NCBI RefSeq assembly: GCF_028716865.1
Contig: NZ_JAQUOY010000018.1
Location: 1 to 59,384 of the forward strand
Direction: 5' to 3'
Origin: Candidatus Methylomirabilis sp.
GTDB lineage: Bacteria; Methylomirabilota; Methylomirabilia; Methylomirabilales; Methylomirabilaceae
Length of the DNA stretch: 59,384 nt
Part shown: positions 8,090-16,698 of the stretch, piece by piece
How the letters are laid out: each line of letters starts with the position of its first letter
How positions within the stretch are numbered: the stretch's first letter is position 1
Notes under the pieces: model-generated
Seen by the model: only the letters and a program-made list of their open reading frames with translations
Told to the model about the DNA's origin: nothing
The model's database searches: none
Translations under genes and position numbers: made by a program

Positions 8090-9610
8090 TTAGAATGTCA
8101 ATCGCATAAAGATTCCGGTATTCCATTCGTGATAGACACTTGATCGAATGATTTTGAGTGATGGAACCATGTCAAGCCGTTGTGTGAGCGGGTAGGAGAG
8201 CGTGCCGTGCCATTCGTGAAAGAGCTTGGCGTTACTATCGACGGAGACGCCGTAATAGACGGTATAGTGGTTACGTGGGGCTTCTGCAAGATGGTCTTTG
8301 TGGGTGGGGTAGCCGAGCCAGTGTTGAAATTCTATGGCGGCCGTATTGGTGGCGTAGGCGCCAGGGGAAAAGTACGAGGATGCGCGTTGGAATCCATACG
8401 CATTGACACGGTAGATGAGGCGAAGCGTCCGTGGGAACCAGAGCACCTGATATGACGTGAGGAACTCGCCCCCAAGTCGGGTGTTGTGATCAGAGTAGTT
8501 GGTGACGTCACCTCGGAGTGTCCAGTCGAGATGTCGACCGAGTGTTCCGCCGACATGTGTGGAGACGCGGTTCATGGCGATGCCATTGAGGACCGTTGTT
8601 CGATTTTCCCAGACATCTTTTCGTTCGAAGTCTATCCCGAGCTGTATTCCAGAGAGGGTCTCGTAGGAGAGGCCGATTCCTCCGTTGATATGGTCTCGTT
8701 CGCGTCCATTATAATGGAGTCCGCTGATGAATCCGTCGAGGTGAAGCCAGCGAGTGGGGTTGTAGCGCCATCGTCCGGTAATTGTGTGGGCTGTTGAGCC
8801 GAACGTGAAGTGTGTGTTGTCGTACGCGTAGCTGGTTGAGAGGGCATCAGAGAGTCGCAGTCGTTCTTCGATGCTGGCCAGTCCGTAGGTGATCGAGCGT
8901 GTGTTGTCGAAACCATGTTGGTTGATATAGGTATAGCCAAGTGTGAGCAGTGGTCGTTGGGAGAGCGTGCTGAGGTCTAGCGCCAGCCTGGCTTGTCGGT
9001 GTTCTGGGAGAAGGGATAAGAGCTGACGGTAGTGTGTGTGAGCGTCAAAAGGCCGGTCGTTTCGGGTGGCAAGTTGGCCAAGATCGAATAGGATGTCACT
9101 GTTGTGCGGTTCCAGTGTGGCAAGCTGTTCAAGCGCTGTCGTTGCCTGTCTGATGTGTCCACGCCATAAGGCCTCTTTTCCGTTGTATTCCAGTTGCACG
9201 GTCGTGTTGGTCGGAAATCGCTCGAGGATGGTCTGATAGGTGTCCAGGGCGGCGTCATAATCGGAGGTCCAGCTGTATGCCATGGCGGTGGTACGCCAAA
9301 GTGAGAGGTTGTTGGGGGCGAGTGTGGTGGCGGCTTCAAATTGGTGAATCGCCTCAAGGGGATGTCCGATGTCCAGGAAGAGCCATCCCAGTTCGGCCAC
9401 AGCGTCCCACTGTTCAGGATCGTGTGTAATGGCGAGCCCATAGCGGGCGATAGCACGGTCATAGGCGTGAAGCTTCCAGGCGTTTCGTGCGCCGAGCAGG
9501 AGGATGTCGCGGTTGCTGGGCTCCTGGGCTCTTGCGAGCGTCGTAGCCCAGACGCCAAGGAGACCCCAGATTAAGATCTGGATGGTGACTCGATGGTGTA
9601 TGTGGGACAT
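8090..9610 (-). CDS. TPR-containing outer-membrane beta-barrel exporter (BcsC/PgaA-like)
   Basis: The 506-residue protein has a signal peptide ending near ARA-Q29, then roughly 180 residues of TPR-like helices (repeats with EPSNRDILLLG, DPEQWDAVAELGWLFLDIG, APNNLSLWRTTAMAYSW, EPHNSDILFDLGQLA). The second half consists of alternating aromatic/polar beta strands and ends in GIFMRLTF, the C-terminal Phe signature of outer-membrane barrels. This is the architecture of BcsC, PgaA and AlgK/AlgE-type exporters that pass polysaccharide through the outer membrane. It is much shorter than BcsC (about 1,100 residues) because it has far fewer TPRs. It is the outer-membrane component of this cluster by inference from architecture and context. 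Confidence 0.8.
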   Translation of the reverse strand: MSHIHHRVTIQILIWGLLGVWATTLARAQEPSNRDILLLGARNAWKLHAYDRAIARYGLAITHDPEQWDAVAELGWLFLDIGHPLEAIHQFEAATTLAPNNLSLWRTTAMAYSWTSDYDAALDTYQTILERFPTNTTVQLEYNGKEALWRGHIRQATTALEQLATLEPHNSDILFDLGQLATRNDRPFDAHTHYRQLLSLLPEHRQARLALDLSTLSQRPLLTLGYTYINQHGFDNTRSITYGLASIEERLRLSDALSTSYAYDNTHFTFGSTAHTITGRWRYNPTRWLHLDGFISGLHYNGRERDHINGGIGLSYETLSGIQLGIDFERKDVWENRTTVLNGIAMNRVSTHVGGTLGRHLDWTLRGDVTNYSDHNTRLGGEFLTSYQVLWFPRTLRLIYRVNAYGFQRASSYFSPGAYATNTAAIEFQHWLGYPTHKDHLAEAPRNHYTVYYGVSVDSNAKLFHEWHGTLSYPLTQRLDMVPSLKIIRSSVYHEWNTGIFMRLTF

Positions 9611-9614
9611 CCGG

Positions 9615-10121
9615 CTACTCTCCCAACAGGACAGCGATGTGTCGTTCGGCGTCTACAAATTTTCCGCGGTTATGGAGTTCGAGTGCGAGTTGCATTCTCA
9701 TGTCTTTGCGGAGTGGTTCAAGGCCAACTAATCGGGTGAGTGTCGTGAGGATCTCGTCGTGCTTGTTGGTCTTTCGTAGGGTCTCAAGAAGACCCGTCCA
9801 CGCTTGTGTGTTGTCGGGATGCGCGTCAAGGACGAGTCGAAACTGTTGTTCCGCATCGGCAAGCTGTCCGGTGGCCATCAAGACCCATCCCAGCTCTTGC
9901 TGTATCTCGTGGAGGTGGGGGTTGCGTGTGAGTAAGGCGCGATAACGCTTGACGGCGACGTGAGGCATCCCAGCTTTTGTGGCGTTCCTGGCGCCCATGA
10001 GGAGGAGGAAGTGTTCGTCGATCTTTCCATCTGGTTCTTGAGCCGTAGCGAGTGAGGTGAAACCGACGAGGAGGAGGACAAAGAGCAGAGTTCGTGGTGT
10101 GGCATGGCAATGGTGTCTCAT
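9615..10121 (-). CDS. Small secreted TPR protein of the bcs-like cluster
   Basis: A 168-residue protein with a clear signal peptide (LLFVLLLVGFTSLATAQ, cleavage near residue 28) and about three TPR repeats in the mature part (RNPHLHEIQQELGWVLMATG, AHPDNTQAWTGLLETL, RKDMRMQLALELHNRG). Its mature N-terminus resembles the first repeat of the downstream exporter (GARNATKAGM versus GARNAWKLHAY), so it may be a duplicated piece of the TPR scaffold. Start and stop overlap the neighbours by four bases upstream and leave a four-base gap downstream, a tight operon. A periplasmic scaffold role is inferred. Confidence 0.75.
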   Translation of the reverse strand: MRHHCHATPRTLLFVLLLVGFTSLATAQEPDGKIDEHFLLLMGARNATKAGMPHVAVKRYRALLTRNPHLHEIQQELGWVLMATGQLADAEQQFRLVLDAHPDNTQAWTGLLETLRKTNKHDEILTTLTRLVGLEPLRKDMRMQLALELHNRGKFVDAERHIAVLLGE

Positions 10122-10540
10122 CGTGGGGAGTCTCCTAAGAGCGTGGAAAAGTGATGTTCGGCTTCGATGTATCGACCAGTGTGGTGGAGGGTCAGTGCCA
10201 GGCGCAGTCGTAATCCATGATTGTCAGGGACTGTGGCAACGACGCGGCGCCAGATGTCCAACGCAGCGTCTGTGGTGTTTGCTCGATCGAGGACCTCGCC
10301 AAGTTTGACAAAGGATTCAATGTCGTATCGGTGAAGCTGTGAGGGGGCCATCTGGCGGTAGAGGTGTTGTGCGATCACTGGATCTGGTGTTGTGGATGCC
10401 CTGGCGATTCGTTCAAGGGCAATGTCGGTTGAGTAGAACCAAGTGAAGGCTTCCCAAACAATAATGACCCAGAGGGTTCCACACAGGAGAAGGAGTCGTG
10501 GAGATGTGACAAGGTCGTGAGGGGTTATGCGGGGGAACAT
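10118..10540 (-). CDS. Small membrane-anchored TPR-like protein of the bcs-like cluster
   Basis: This 140-residue protein has one N-terminal membrane segment (LLLLCGTLWVIIVWEAFTWFY, residues 17-37) and a periplasmic helical region with two TPR-like units ending HTGRYIEAEHHFSTLLGD. It overlaps the end of the synthase gene by 16 bases and the next gene by four, so translation is coupled. By position it could tether the secretion scaffold to the inner-membrane synthase, a place normally filled by BcsB, to which it shows no resemblance. No named family is recognised. Confidence 0.7.
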   Translation of the reverse strand: MFPRITPHDLVTSPRLLLLCGTLWVIIVWEAFTWFYSTDIALERIARASTTPDPVIAQHLYRQMAPSQLHRYDIESFVKLGEVLDRANTTDAALDIWRRVVATVPDNHGLRLRLALTLHHTGRYIEAEHHFSTLLGDSPR

Positions 10541-12720
10541 GAGGAGTGCGCCTCAAGAAAGGTGGTCAGAGCATCGGATGCGTGTTCCGGTTGGGTCATG
10601 AATGATGCGGTGATTCGGTACCATCGTCCAACGACGATATCTTTACAGTGGTGGATGGTGATGGTCGTGGTGAATTGTCCCTGTGGGGTGAACAGGGTGA
10701 CCATGGTTTGTGTCTGTGGTGACAGAGGGGCGTAGGTGAGAAACGTCAGCGTGTCAGCCGTGATGTGTTCCGTAATAACGTAGTGTGGGGGAGTGGTATG
10801 AATGCGGAGTGGGAGTTGAGAAGTAGGCTGGTGGTCGGATGGGGGGGTGAACCAGCCGTGCGTGTATGAGAGAAGCCATCGCGTCAGCGAGGATGGTGTC
10901 GGATCAAATTGACGGAGGAAGATGGGCAGCATGTGATTGAAACAGAACTCAGTAATGGTGTCCTTGTCGATTCGACTGAGGTTGGTAAATTGGACACCGT
11001 ATCGGAAGATTCCCGTGGGAGATGTGGTTTTGTGGACGTAGAGGACGAGCCCGACACAGGTGAACAAGCGTGATCCTAAATGCAGTCGTAGGCGAATAGG
11101 TTCGCGAAGCGGGAGGGCGGTGAAGGTTGTTAACCCCATGCCGTCGGCAGTCAGATCTGTGACGGTACCCAACCCACTGACCGCACATCCATAGTCGTCA
11201 TGTTCGTACTGGACGGGGAGATTTCCTAGAAATCGCGATTCTTTTCGGCGGTGGAGCGGAGCGGTGACTTTTGTAATGACGGTCCAGGCAAGATAGGCAT
11301 TGACTGCGCTCCAGAAGATGCCGATCCCGAGTCCCAGCCAGTTGTGCGAGGTACCGTAGGCCCATTTAAGCCCCCCCCATTCGATGGCTGTTATACCTAA
11401 GATGATAATCGTGAATTGGGGGATGAGGGTAGAGAAGCGTGCGGTTTCACCGGCTCCCTTTACCGTCACGATGAATCGACCTTTTAAGCGGAGGAGGGCT
11501 TTGACCATGGCTTTCATTAAGACAAAGAAGTTCATCATGTTGTGGACCTCTTCATCGCGAATTCGGCTGTAGCCACGGCTGACAATCTTCACGGTGGCAA
11601 TGACCGCAGTCAGAAAGATGGTATAGCGCCAGATGAACGGCCAATTGAAGGGCACCACCGGATACCAGTTCGTGAGGAGCATGATGGCTGGGGTAATGAA
11701 GTAGATGAGTTTTGGGAGCCCGATGAACCAACTGAACACCGTGGCGAAGAAGCAGAGTCGTTGGGGCAGCGTGAGTGCTTTTGCAAAGAGTGGGTTATCG
11801 ACAAAGAGGAGACTAATATTGCCTTCAGCCCATCGGAGTTTTTGGATGTGGTAGTCCTTGAGATCGGTTGCCGCTAAACCACTTGAGAGTGGTTCGTTAT
11901 GGTAGATTCCTTTCCATCCACGTTTGTAGAGGCGGACGCTGGTATGGAGGTCCTCGGTAATAGTTTCGATGGCAAATCCGTTGACGTCGTCAATAGCGGT
12001 GCGCCGAAAGACGGCCGATGTGCCGGCGAAAAAGGCGGAATTCCAGTAGTCCATCCCGGGCATAATAAGGCGATAAAACATATCGCCTTCGTTCCATTTG
12101 ATATGTGTGGCTTGGTGAAATCGGAACGAAAAGGAATCAACGTTATAGTAATTCTGTGGGGTCTGGACGAACGCAACATGGGGATCCGTCAGATAGCCCA
12201 GTGTCTTGTCGAGAAAGTCTGGTTGGGGCACGTAGTCCGCATCGAAGATGGCAATAAAATCCCCCCTGGTAACCGAGAGGGCGTGATTGAGGTTGCCGGC
12301 CTTGGCGTGGACGCGTTCGGTTCGTGTCAGGTATTTGCACCCTAGTTCAGTGGCGAGCGCGGCACATTCGGGCCGATGGCCATCGTCAAGGATGTAAGTG
12401 GTATGGGGATAGGTGATATTGAGACAGCCCCGGACGGTTTTTCGGACAAGTTCGATATCTTCTTTGTAGGTGGGGATGTAGACATCGACGCGTAAGTTGG
12501 GTGGAGCTGGAGGCGGTGTGCGGGTCAGTGGATGCCAGATAAGAAAGAAGTAGAGGGTGAGCGACAGAAATCCGTGGAGTTCGGCATAGTAGAAGAGGAG
12601 CGAGAACCACCAGGCGTCCCAGTTGATGGTATAGACCAGACGATAGACGAGGTAATAGAGATAGATTGCGAGGGTGAGGACCATCACGGTTTGGTGAAAT
12701 CGTCGTGTCGATGGCGTCAT
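10525..12720 (-). CDS. bcsA: Cellulose synthase catalytic subunit BcsA (GT2 with PilZ domain)
   Basis: This 731-residue inner-membrane glycosyltransferase polymerises UDP-glucose and translocates the chain. It has N-terminal membrane helices, a GT2 domain with DDG (112-114), DAD (160-162), TED (255-257) and the product-binding QKLRW (293-297), a further block of membrane helices from about 318 to 485, and a PilZ domain with RxxxR at 492-496 (RKESR) and D-x-T-x-x-G at 522-527 (DLTADG). The PilZ motifs predict activation by cyclic di-GMP. It is the first gene of the cluster. The polymer is most likely cellulose, although a related beta-glucan cannot be excluded. No bcsB lies beside it. Confidence 0.93.
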   Translation of the reverse strand: MTPSTRRFHQTVMVLTLAIYLYYLVYRLVYTINWDAWWFSLLFYYAELHGFLSLTLYFFLIWHPLTRTPPPAPPNLRVDVYIPTYKEDIELVRKTVRGCLNITYPHTTYILDDGHRPECAALATELGCKYLTRTERVHAKAGNLNHALSVTRGDFIAIFDADYVPQPDFLDKTLGYLTDPHVAFVQTPQNYYNVDSFSFRFHQATHIKWNEGDMFYRLIMPGMDYWNSAFFAGTSAVFRRTAIDDVNGFAIETITEDLHTSVRLYKRGWKGIYHNEPLSSGLAATDLKDYHIQKLRWAEGNISLLFVDNPLFAKALTLPQRLCFFATVFSWFIGLPKLIYFITPAIMLLTNWYPVVPFNWPFIWRYTIFLTAVIATVKIVSRGYSRIRDEEVHNMMNFFVLMKAMVKALLRLKGRFIVTVKGAGETARFSTLIPQFTIIILGITAIEWGGLKWAYGTSHNWLGLGIGIFWSAVNAYLAWTVITKVTAPLHRRKESRFLGNLPVQYEHDDYGCAVSGLGTVTDLTADGMGLTTFTALPLREPIRLRLHLGSRLFTCVGLVLYVHKTTSPTGIFRYGVQFTNLSRIDKDTITEFCFNHMLPIFLRQFDPTPSSLTRWLLSYTHGWFTPPSDHQPTSQLPLRIHTTPPHYVITEHITADTLTFLTYAPLSPQTQTMVTLFTPQGQFTTTITIHHCKDIVVGRWYRITASFMTQPEHASDALTTFLEAHSSCSPA

Positions 12721-12998
12721 AAATATAGTGGTGTGTGTAATGGGTTGTTGGAACGGTTATCGGCAAATGTGGACGGGAAGTTGAGGACTGTGTGGCGAAA
12801 GAGTAGTCTAGACGGGTTCGATGATGGCTGCGGATAATGCCTGAGGGTCAACGTGGGTATAGAAGTGACTGGGATGCCGTGCGTCCGTACACAGATTGTC
12901 GCTGGCGGCAGGCGTATAATCAGGTTCGCCCACATAGCGCGCTGGGCTATCGGCTCCCCGCTCCAGAAGCCATCGAACCCCAACCGATGTACGCATGA
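12721..12998. other. Non-coding gap upstream of bcsA
   Basis: No confident gene was found. A 65-codon minus-strand frame (12808-13005) reads plausibly as protein (VGVRWLLERGADSPARYVGE) but matches no family I recognise and runs straight into the wreckage upstream. The bcs promoter should lie here; no clear -35/-10 pair was found on the minus strand. Confidence 0.3.
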
Positions 12999-13390
12999 CT
13001 AACATTGGGAGTGGTACAACAACTGGGGGCGGGTCAATCGACCTTCGCAGACACAGGGCGCTGTGGGAGGATTTCTACGACGGCCTTGTCTCTGATATGC
13101 TGCCCCCCTTGAGGAGTAGACAGCGCTTATGACAAACTGGGGCGACTCAACAAGGAGGTGCCGGGAGATAGCCAACCCTGCCAGCGGTACCCTGCCGCTC
13201 TGCAGCGCATCGACACGTGCCCTCAGCTCGTCGAGCAGTTCAGGGAGCCGTGCGTTGCATTCGTCGTAGGTCCTGGCCTGTGAGAGCATCCTGAGCATCG
13301 CAGCCTGGGCGCTCCCCCAAGCAGCTAGAGCAGAGGGGGAGGCTTGCTCGCGTCGCCCATGAGGCAGAAGAGGCAGATCGTGTACGTCGT
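12999..13390 (-). pseudogene. Remnant of a family B DNA polymerase C-terminus
   Basis: On the minus strand the frame around 13060-13330 reads AQAAMLRMLSQARTYDEC and continues through LPELLDELRARVDALQSG to VPLAGLAISRHL. This is the pattern of the C-terminal thumb region of bacterial family B polymerases (aE-ALxSGRVPLxELVISRRLS). No start, no exonuclease or palm motifs (DTDS, YGDT) are present, and the expected ending is lost after about residue 60. I read it as a decayed fragment. A short unrelated ORF cannot be excluded. Confidence 0.45.
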
Positions 13391-13422
13391 CACAAAGACT
13401 CGTAGGGGGTGTCGTGAAAGGA

Positions 13423-13739
13423 TTACGCGCTGCGCTTTAGCTCCCACAGCCTGCAGCGTGAGCACTCAGGACCCTCTGCTGTGGCTCTCCTTGACACTGT
13501 CGGGCAGATCTTCAAATCGCAAGAGAAACCGCGCCCAAGGTGAAGTTTCCAATAGCCGCTATTGTCGCTGTCCGTCTGCGCCTTTTCCATATAGCACCTC
13601 AATGAATGCTTTACGTCTCTTATCGGCAACAGGCACGAATTCCATTAGTCGTTGGCTCAACAGATTGAGGTTGTACTGCGAGCCGAGCGACTCGACGGGC
13701 GCGCCCGCCCTCACACGGACAAACAGCGCAGACCTCCAG
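13423..13739. other. Gap with no supported gene
   Basis: Several overlapping frames on both strands run through this stretch, including a 55-codon minus frame starting near 13590 with CPTVSRR and CSRCRLWELK. None has a recognisable domain or a good ribosome site. It lies between two gene remnants and is probably decayed sequence. Confidence 0.3.
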
Positions 13740-14034
13740 TTAGACGATACTGCTTGAGCGGTGGCGCCACAAGCGACGGTATCCCAGCGCATTAAGGACC
13801 AGAACCAGCACCCCAAGACCTATCTGCACCGATCGCGTCAGGGCTTGCGGATACAGGACCGGCAGCAGATAGTGCTCCACAAAACCACCGATGTAGCCGG
13901 CATCGCCGCCCAGTTTCCTGAATCGGTTTTCGATGGAGGTAAGTGGGCAGCCCCACCCGGCGAACTCGATGAGTACGCCCCACAGCACGCTTGGGAGATG
14001 GAACCAAGCCAGCCGTGGCCATCAGCCGGGGCAA
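13740..14034 (-). pseudogene. DUF2784 membrane protein, N-terminally truncated
   Basis: The minus strand encodes RLAWFHLPSVLWGVLIEF, then GWGCPLT, GGFVEHYLLPVLYP and a final hydrophobic helix, which is the typical C-terminal three quarters of a DUF2784 protein (about 125 residues in intact members). The first membrane helix is absent: directly upstream in frame is a TGA, and six bases further lies the stop codon of the DUF1330 gene. A deletion or rearrangement therefore removed the N-terminus. A shorter product from the GTG at 13988 (82 residues) is possible but unlikely to be functional. Confidence 0.65.
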
Positions 14035-14035
14035 G

Positions 14036-14443
14036 CTATTTGCCCACAGTACCGCTCACTTGGCTCCCGGCGATGAATGAACGATATTTGGACCCTTTGT
14101 CACGCATCGGAACGATCTTCTTATATTCTGGCGAATTACGATAGGCCTGCACTTTCTCCATACTATCGAATTCAATGATAGCGAAACGCTTAGGTGCGGG
14201 TCCATCGAGGGCCACTAAAGTTTCGCCGCGAGTCAGAAATCGGCCACCCGCGGCCTTAACAAGAGGCGTATTCGCATCGAGATATTTTTGGTAGGTCGCA
14301 GCATCGGTCACCTCAACCTCAGCAATCATATAGACTAACTGCTTGGTCTGAGCGTTGGCCACGGAAGTGCCTGCCAACGTCAATGCTAAGAGCGACATCA
14401 TTACTGAAAAGAATTTGACCGAATGACTCGTTATCGATCTCAA
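14036..14443 (-). CDS. Secreted DUF1330 family protein
   Basis: A 135-residue protein with a signal peptide (FFSVMMSLLALTLAGTSVANAQ, cleavage after about residue 32) followed by a DUF1330 ferredoxin-like domain. Diagnostic segments are YMIAEVEVTDAATYQKYLDA, GGRFLTRG and RFAIIEFDSMEKVQAYRNSPEY. DUF1330 proteins are small dimeric alpha-beta barrel proteins of unknown function; an exported form is less common than the cytoplasmic one. A ribosome-binding AGGAGG lies just before the start on the minus strand (AACCTCCTTG on the plus strand at 14451). Confidence 0.85.
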   Translation of the reverse strand: MRSITSHSVKFFSVMMSLLALTLAGTSVANAQTKQLVYMIAEVEVTDAATYQKYLDANTPLVKAAGGRFLTRGETLVALDGPAPKRFAIIEFDSMEKVQAYRNSPEYKKIVPMRDKGSKYRSFIAGSQVSGTVGK

Positions 14444-14663
14444 TTGAACCTCCTTGTGTTGGTGTTCCGCGTAGGAAAGGCATTACCGGCAGCCAAACGA
14501 CGCAGTAGCGTTCAGCACCGTGCGTATACCCTTGTCATCGATCGCGTGCCTGGCATATTAGCACAACAGGCCATTTAAACGGGTATTGCCCGCAAATTGA
14601 GAACATGCGGCGACCATCGCGCGACGAGTGCTGCCCGGTATTGGGTACCGTCCACCTATTGAG

Positions 14664-14679
14664 TAGACTGATCAGTCTA
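14664..14679. terminator. 16-bp perfect palindrome over the thiO stop codon
   Basis: TAGACTGATCAGTCTA is a perfect palindrome that includes the thiO stop codon (14677-14679). It may contribute to transcript ending, but the stem has almost no loop and no T-tract follows on the minus strand, so the call is weak. The remaining 14444-14663 stretch shows no gene. Confidence 0.3.
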
Positions 14680-15798
14680 TCCGGAGGACCCAAATCGATC
14701 GGGCGAGAAGGCTTGGAGGGAGAATTGCGGCTCCTTGCCAAGAATCAGGTCGGTAATTAACTCACCCGTCAGGGGACCGAGAAGGATGCCGCTGCGGTAG
14801 TGTCCCGCGGCGACGATCAGATTCGGAATATTCGCAAAGCGGCCGATAGCAGGCAGGCCATCCGGCAGACGCGGACGCAGTCCCGCCCATGTCCTGTCGA
14901 AGGGTGCGCTCATCAGGTCCGGCACCATTGTCCTGGCAGCCTCGCACAGCCCTGCCACACCTGCAAGGGTGGGGGTCGAAGCGAATCCCGCTTGTTCGAC
15001 GGTGGTTCCTATCAGGAGCTCCCCGTTCAGACGCGGAACAAGATATCCCACTGGGCCCCAGACGAGGTGGGTGAGTGGAGGGCGTTCGAACCGGGTTCGA
15101 ACGATCTGACCTCGCACCGGCTCCATGAGAAGTCTGTGGCCGATACGGTCCAAGAGACGGCCGGTCCAGGCACCGGCGCAGGCCACGATCGTATCAGCTA
15201 GGATCGTTTTGCCACCGACGTTGACCCCGCGCAGTCTGTCCTCATCCAGAACAAAGTCGAGCGCTTGGACGTTCTCCAGGATTTCGGCGCCGCCGGCTCG
15301 TGCCCCCGCCGCCAGCCCGGATACGACTGTGCAGGGTCGGACATGGGCCTCATCCGGAAAGAAGAGCGCGCCTCCGATCTCAGGATTCAGGATGGGCTCT
15401 AAGGCGCGTACCTCACGTCCGGAAAGCTCCTCGACGCGCAGTCCGGCTGCCCGCTGCCAGGCCGCACGTCCTTTGGCCGCTTCATGCTCAGTCGGATCGC
15501 TGAGGTACAGCAGTCCCCACTGACAATACTCAATATCTTCTCCCGTCCCGTCCCGAATTTCGTCGGCCAGCGTCCGATAACGATTCCTTGCGGCAAGACA
15601 GAGGTCAAAGAAGGGTCCAGGCCCTTCCGCCTCCCCCTGAGGCACCAACATGCCCGCGGAAGCCCGCGAAGCCTCTCGCCCGAGCCCTCCGCGTTCGACC
15701 AGCACCACACGCTTGACGTGCGCTCGCGTCAGCGCGTAGGCGGTCGCGACGCCGATAATCCCGCCACCGATGATAATGACATCCGCACCTTTAGCCAT
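14677..15798 (-). CDS. thiO: FAD-dependent glycine oxidase ThiO (DAO family)
   Basis: This 373-residue D-amino-acid-oxidase-type flavoprotein most resembles ThiO, which oxidises glycine to the imine for thiamine thiazole synthesis. The FAD-binding GGGIIGVATAYAL is at residues 12-24 with VERGGLGREASRASAGML following, the family's R-x-A-S-x-x-(A/S)-x-G-M pattern. The C-terminal part has FDRTWAGLRPRLPDGLPAIG and the FAD-closing HYRSGILLGP. It ends the coxB-coxA-coxC-coxD run, 37 bases after coxD on the same strand. No thiG or thiS is nearby, so the substrate is inferred. Confidence 0.87.
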   Translation of the reverse strand: MAKGADVIIIGGGIIGVATAYALTRAHVKRVVLVERGGLGREASRASAGMLVPQGEAEGPGPFFDLCLAARNRYRTLADEIRDGTGEDIEYCQWGLLYLSDPTEHEAAKGRAAWQRAAGLRVEELSGREVRALEPILNPEIGGALFFPDEAHVRPCTVVSGLAAGARAGGAEILENVQALDFVLDEDRLRGVNVGGKTILADTIVACAGAWTGRLLDRIGHRLLMEPVRGQIVRTRFERPPLTHLVWGPVGYLVPRLNGELLIGTTVEQAGFASTPTLAGVAGLCEAARTMVPDLMSAPFDRTWAGLRPRLPDGLPAIGRFANIPNLIVAAGHYRSGILLGPLTGELITDLILGKEPQFSLQAFSPDRFGSSG

Positions 15799-15835
15799 AG
15801 TTATAGAAAATCCTCACGTTGCGCCATACGTGCGC

Positions 15836-16114
15836 TTAATGGTGAAAGACGATGTCTGGAAAAAGCACCAAGGTCATAGCAATAACGAGCAGTACCGGAA
15901 CGATCGCCAGGGCATAGATCAGCCAATTCTCAGATTTCAGGTGCATGTAGTTCAGCGTGACCAGTACCGCCTTTACAGTTGCGACAGCAAAGATCAGACC
16001 GATGACAGCCGACTTTCCCAAGGGTAAACGGGTGGCGAGAACCCCGGCAACCAGCAACACAACCAGCCACACCCAGATCGCCACATAGTTCGAGTGAACC
16101 CGCTCGGTAGTCAT
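15836..16114 (-). CDS. coxD: Cytochrome c oxidase subunit IV (caa3/aa3 type)
   Basis: A 92-residue protein with three hydrophobic helices (YVAIWVWLVVLLVAGVLA, AVIGLIFAVATVKAVLVTLNYMHL, ALAIVPVLLVIAMTLVLF) and the NYMHLKSE motif of prokaryotic cytochrome oxidase subunit IV. This small subunit stabilises the CuB/haem centres in caa3-type enzymes. It follows coxC after 12 bases and is in the usual fourth position of the operon. Confidence 0.9.
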   Translation of the reverse strand: MTTERVHSNYVAIWVWLVVLLVAGVLATRLPLGKSAVIGLIFAVATVKAVLVTLNYMHLKSENWLIYALAIVPVLLVIAMTLVLFPDIVFHH

Positions 16115-16126
16115 CTGAGGTCTCCT

Positions 16127-16693
16127 TCAGTACGAAAGATAGAGAAGTGGAAAGAGAAAGATCCAGACGACGTCGACAAAGTGCCAGTACAGCCCAGCAA
16201 TCTCGATCCGATACCCGGTGCTCAGCCCCCTCCCGGCTGCCAGTAACAAGACGACGTTTACAATAATCCCAGCCAGAACGTGTAGCGCGTGCAGTCCCGT
16301 CAGCATGTAGTAGAAAGACCAGAAGGAACCGCTCCACGGTGCGACACCCTCCGTGATGTGGGAGGTATATTCATATGCCTTAATTCCGAGGAACGTGAGT
16401 CCGAGTAGGACGGTGAATAGCAGGAATCTTTGCACCCCACGCTGGTCCATCTTTTGGTAGGCGGCAAAGGCCATTGCCATGGTCATACTGCTGGTCAGCA
16501 GGACAAAGGTGTTGATCGTTGCCAGGGAGGTGCTCAGATGGGCGGCCTCTGCCGACCATCCCGGGCCGCCCGCCCGAGCCATGATATAACTGCCGACGGC
16601 GCCTCCAAAGATCATGACCTCAGAGGCAATCAACCACCAGATGGCGATCTTGCCGCGAAGCGCGGGATCGGGCTGTTCGGATACAACGGTCAT
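16127..16693 (-). CDS. coxC: Cytochrome c oxidase subunit III
   Basis: This 188-residue inner-membrane protein has five hydrophobic segments and the subunit III signature [11 protein letters not shown] followed by [23 protein letters not shown] near the C-terminus. It lacks the first two helices found in seven-helix versions, as is usual in caa3/bo3-like five-helix subunits. The ATG at 16693, six bases after the coxA stop, is preferred; longer frames reach back into coxA. It works with subunits I and II in the terminal oxidase. Confidence 0.93.
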   Translation of the reverse strand: MTVVSEQPDPALRGKIAIWWLIASEVMIFGGAVGSYIMARAGGPGWSAEAAHLSTSLATINTFVLLTSSMTMAMAFAAYQKMDQRGVQRFLLFTVLLGLTFLGIKAYEYTSHITEGVAPWSGSFWSFYYMLTGLHALHVLAGIIVNVVLLLAAGRGLSTGYRIEIAGLYWHFVDVVWIFLFPLLYLSY

Positions 16694-16698
16694 GCGCG

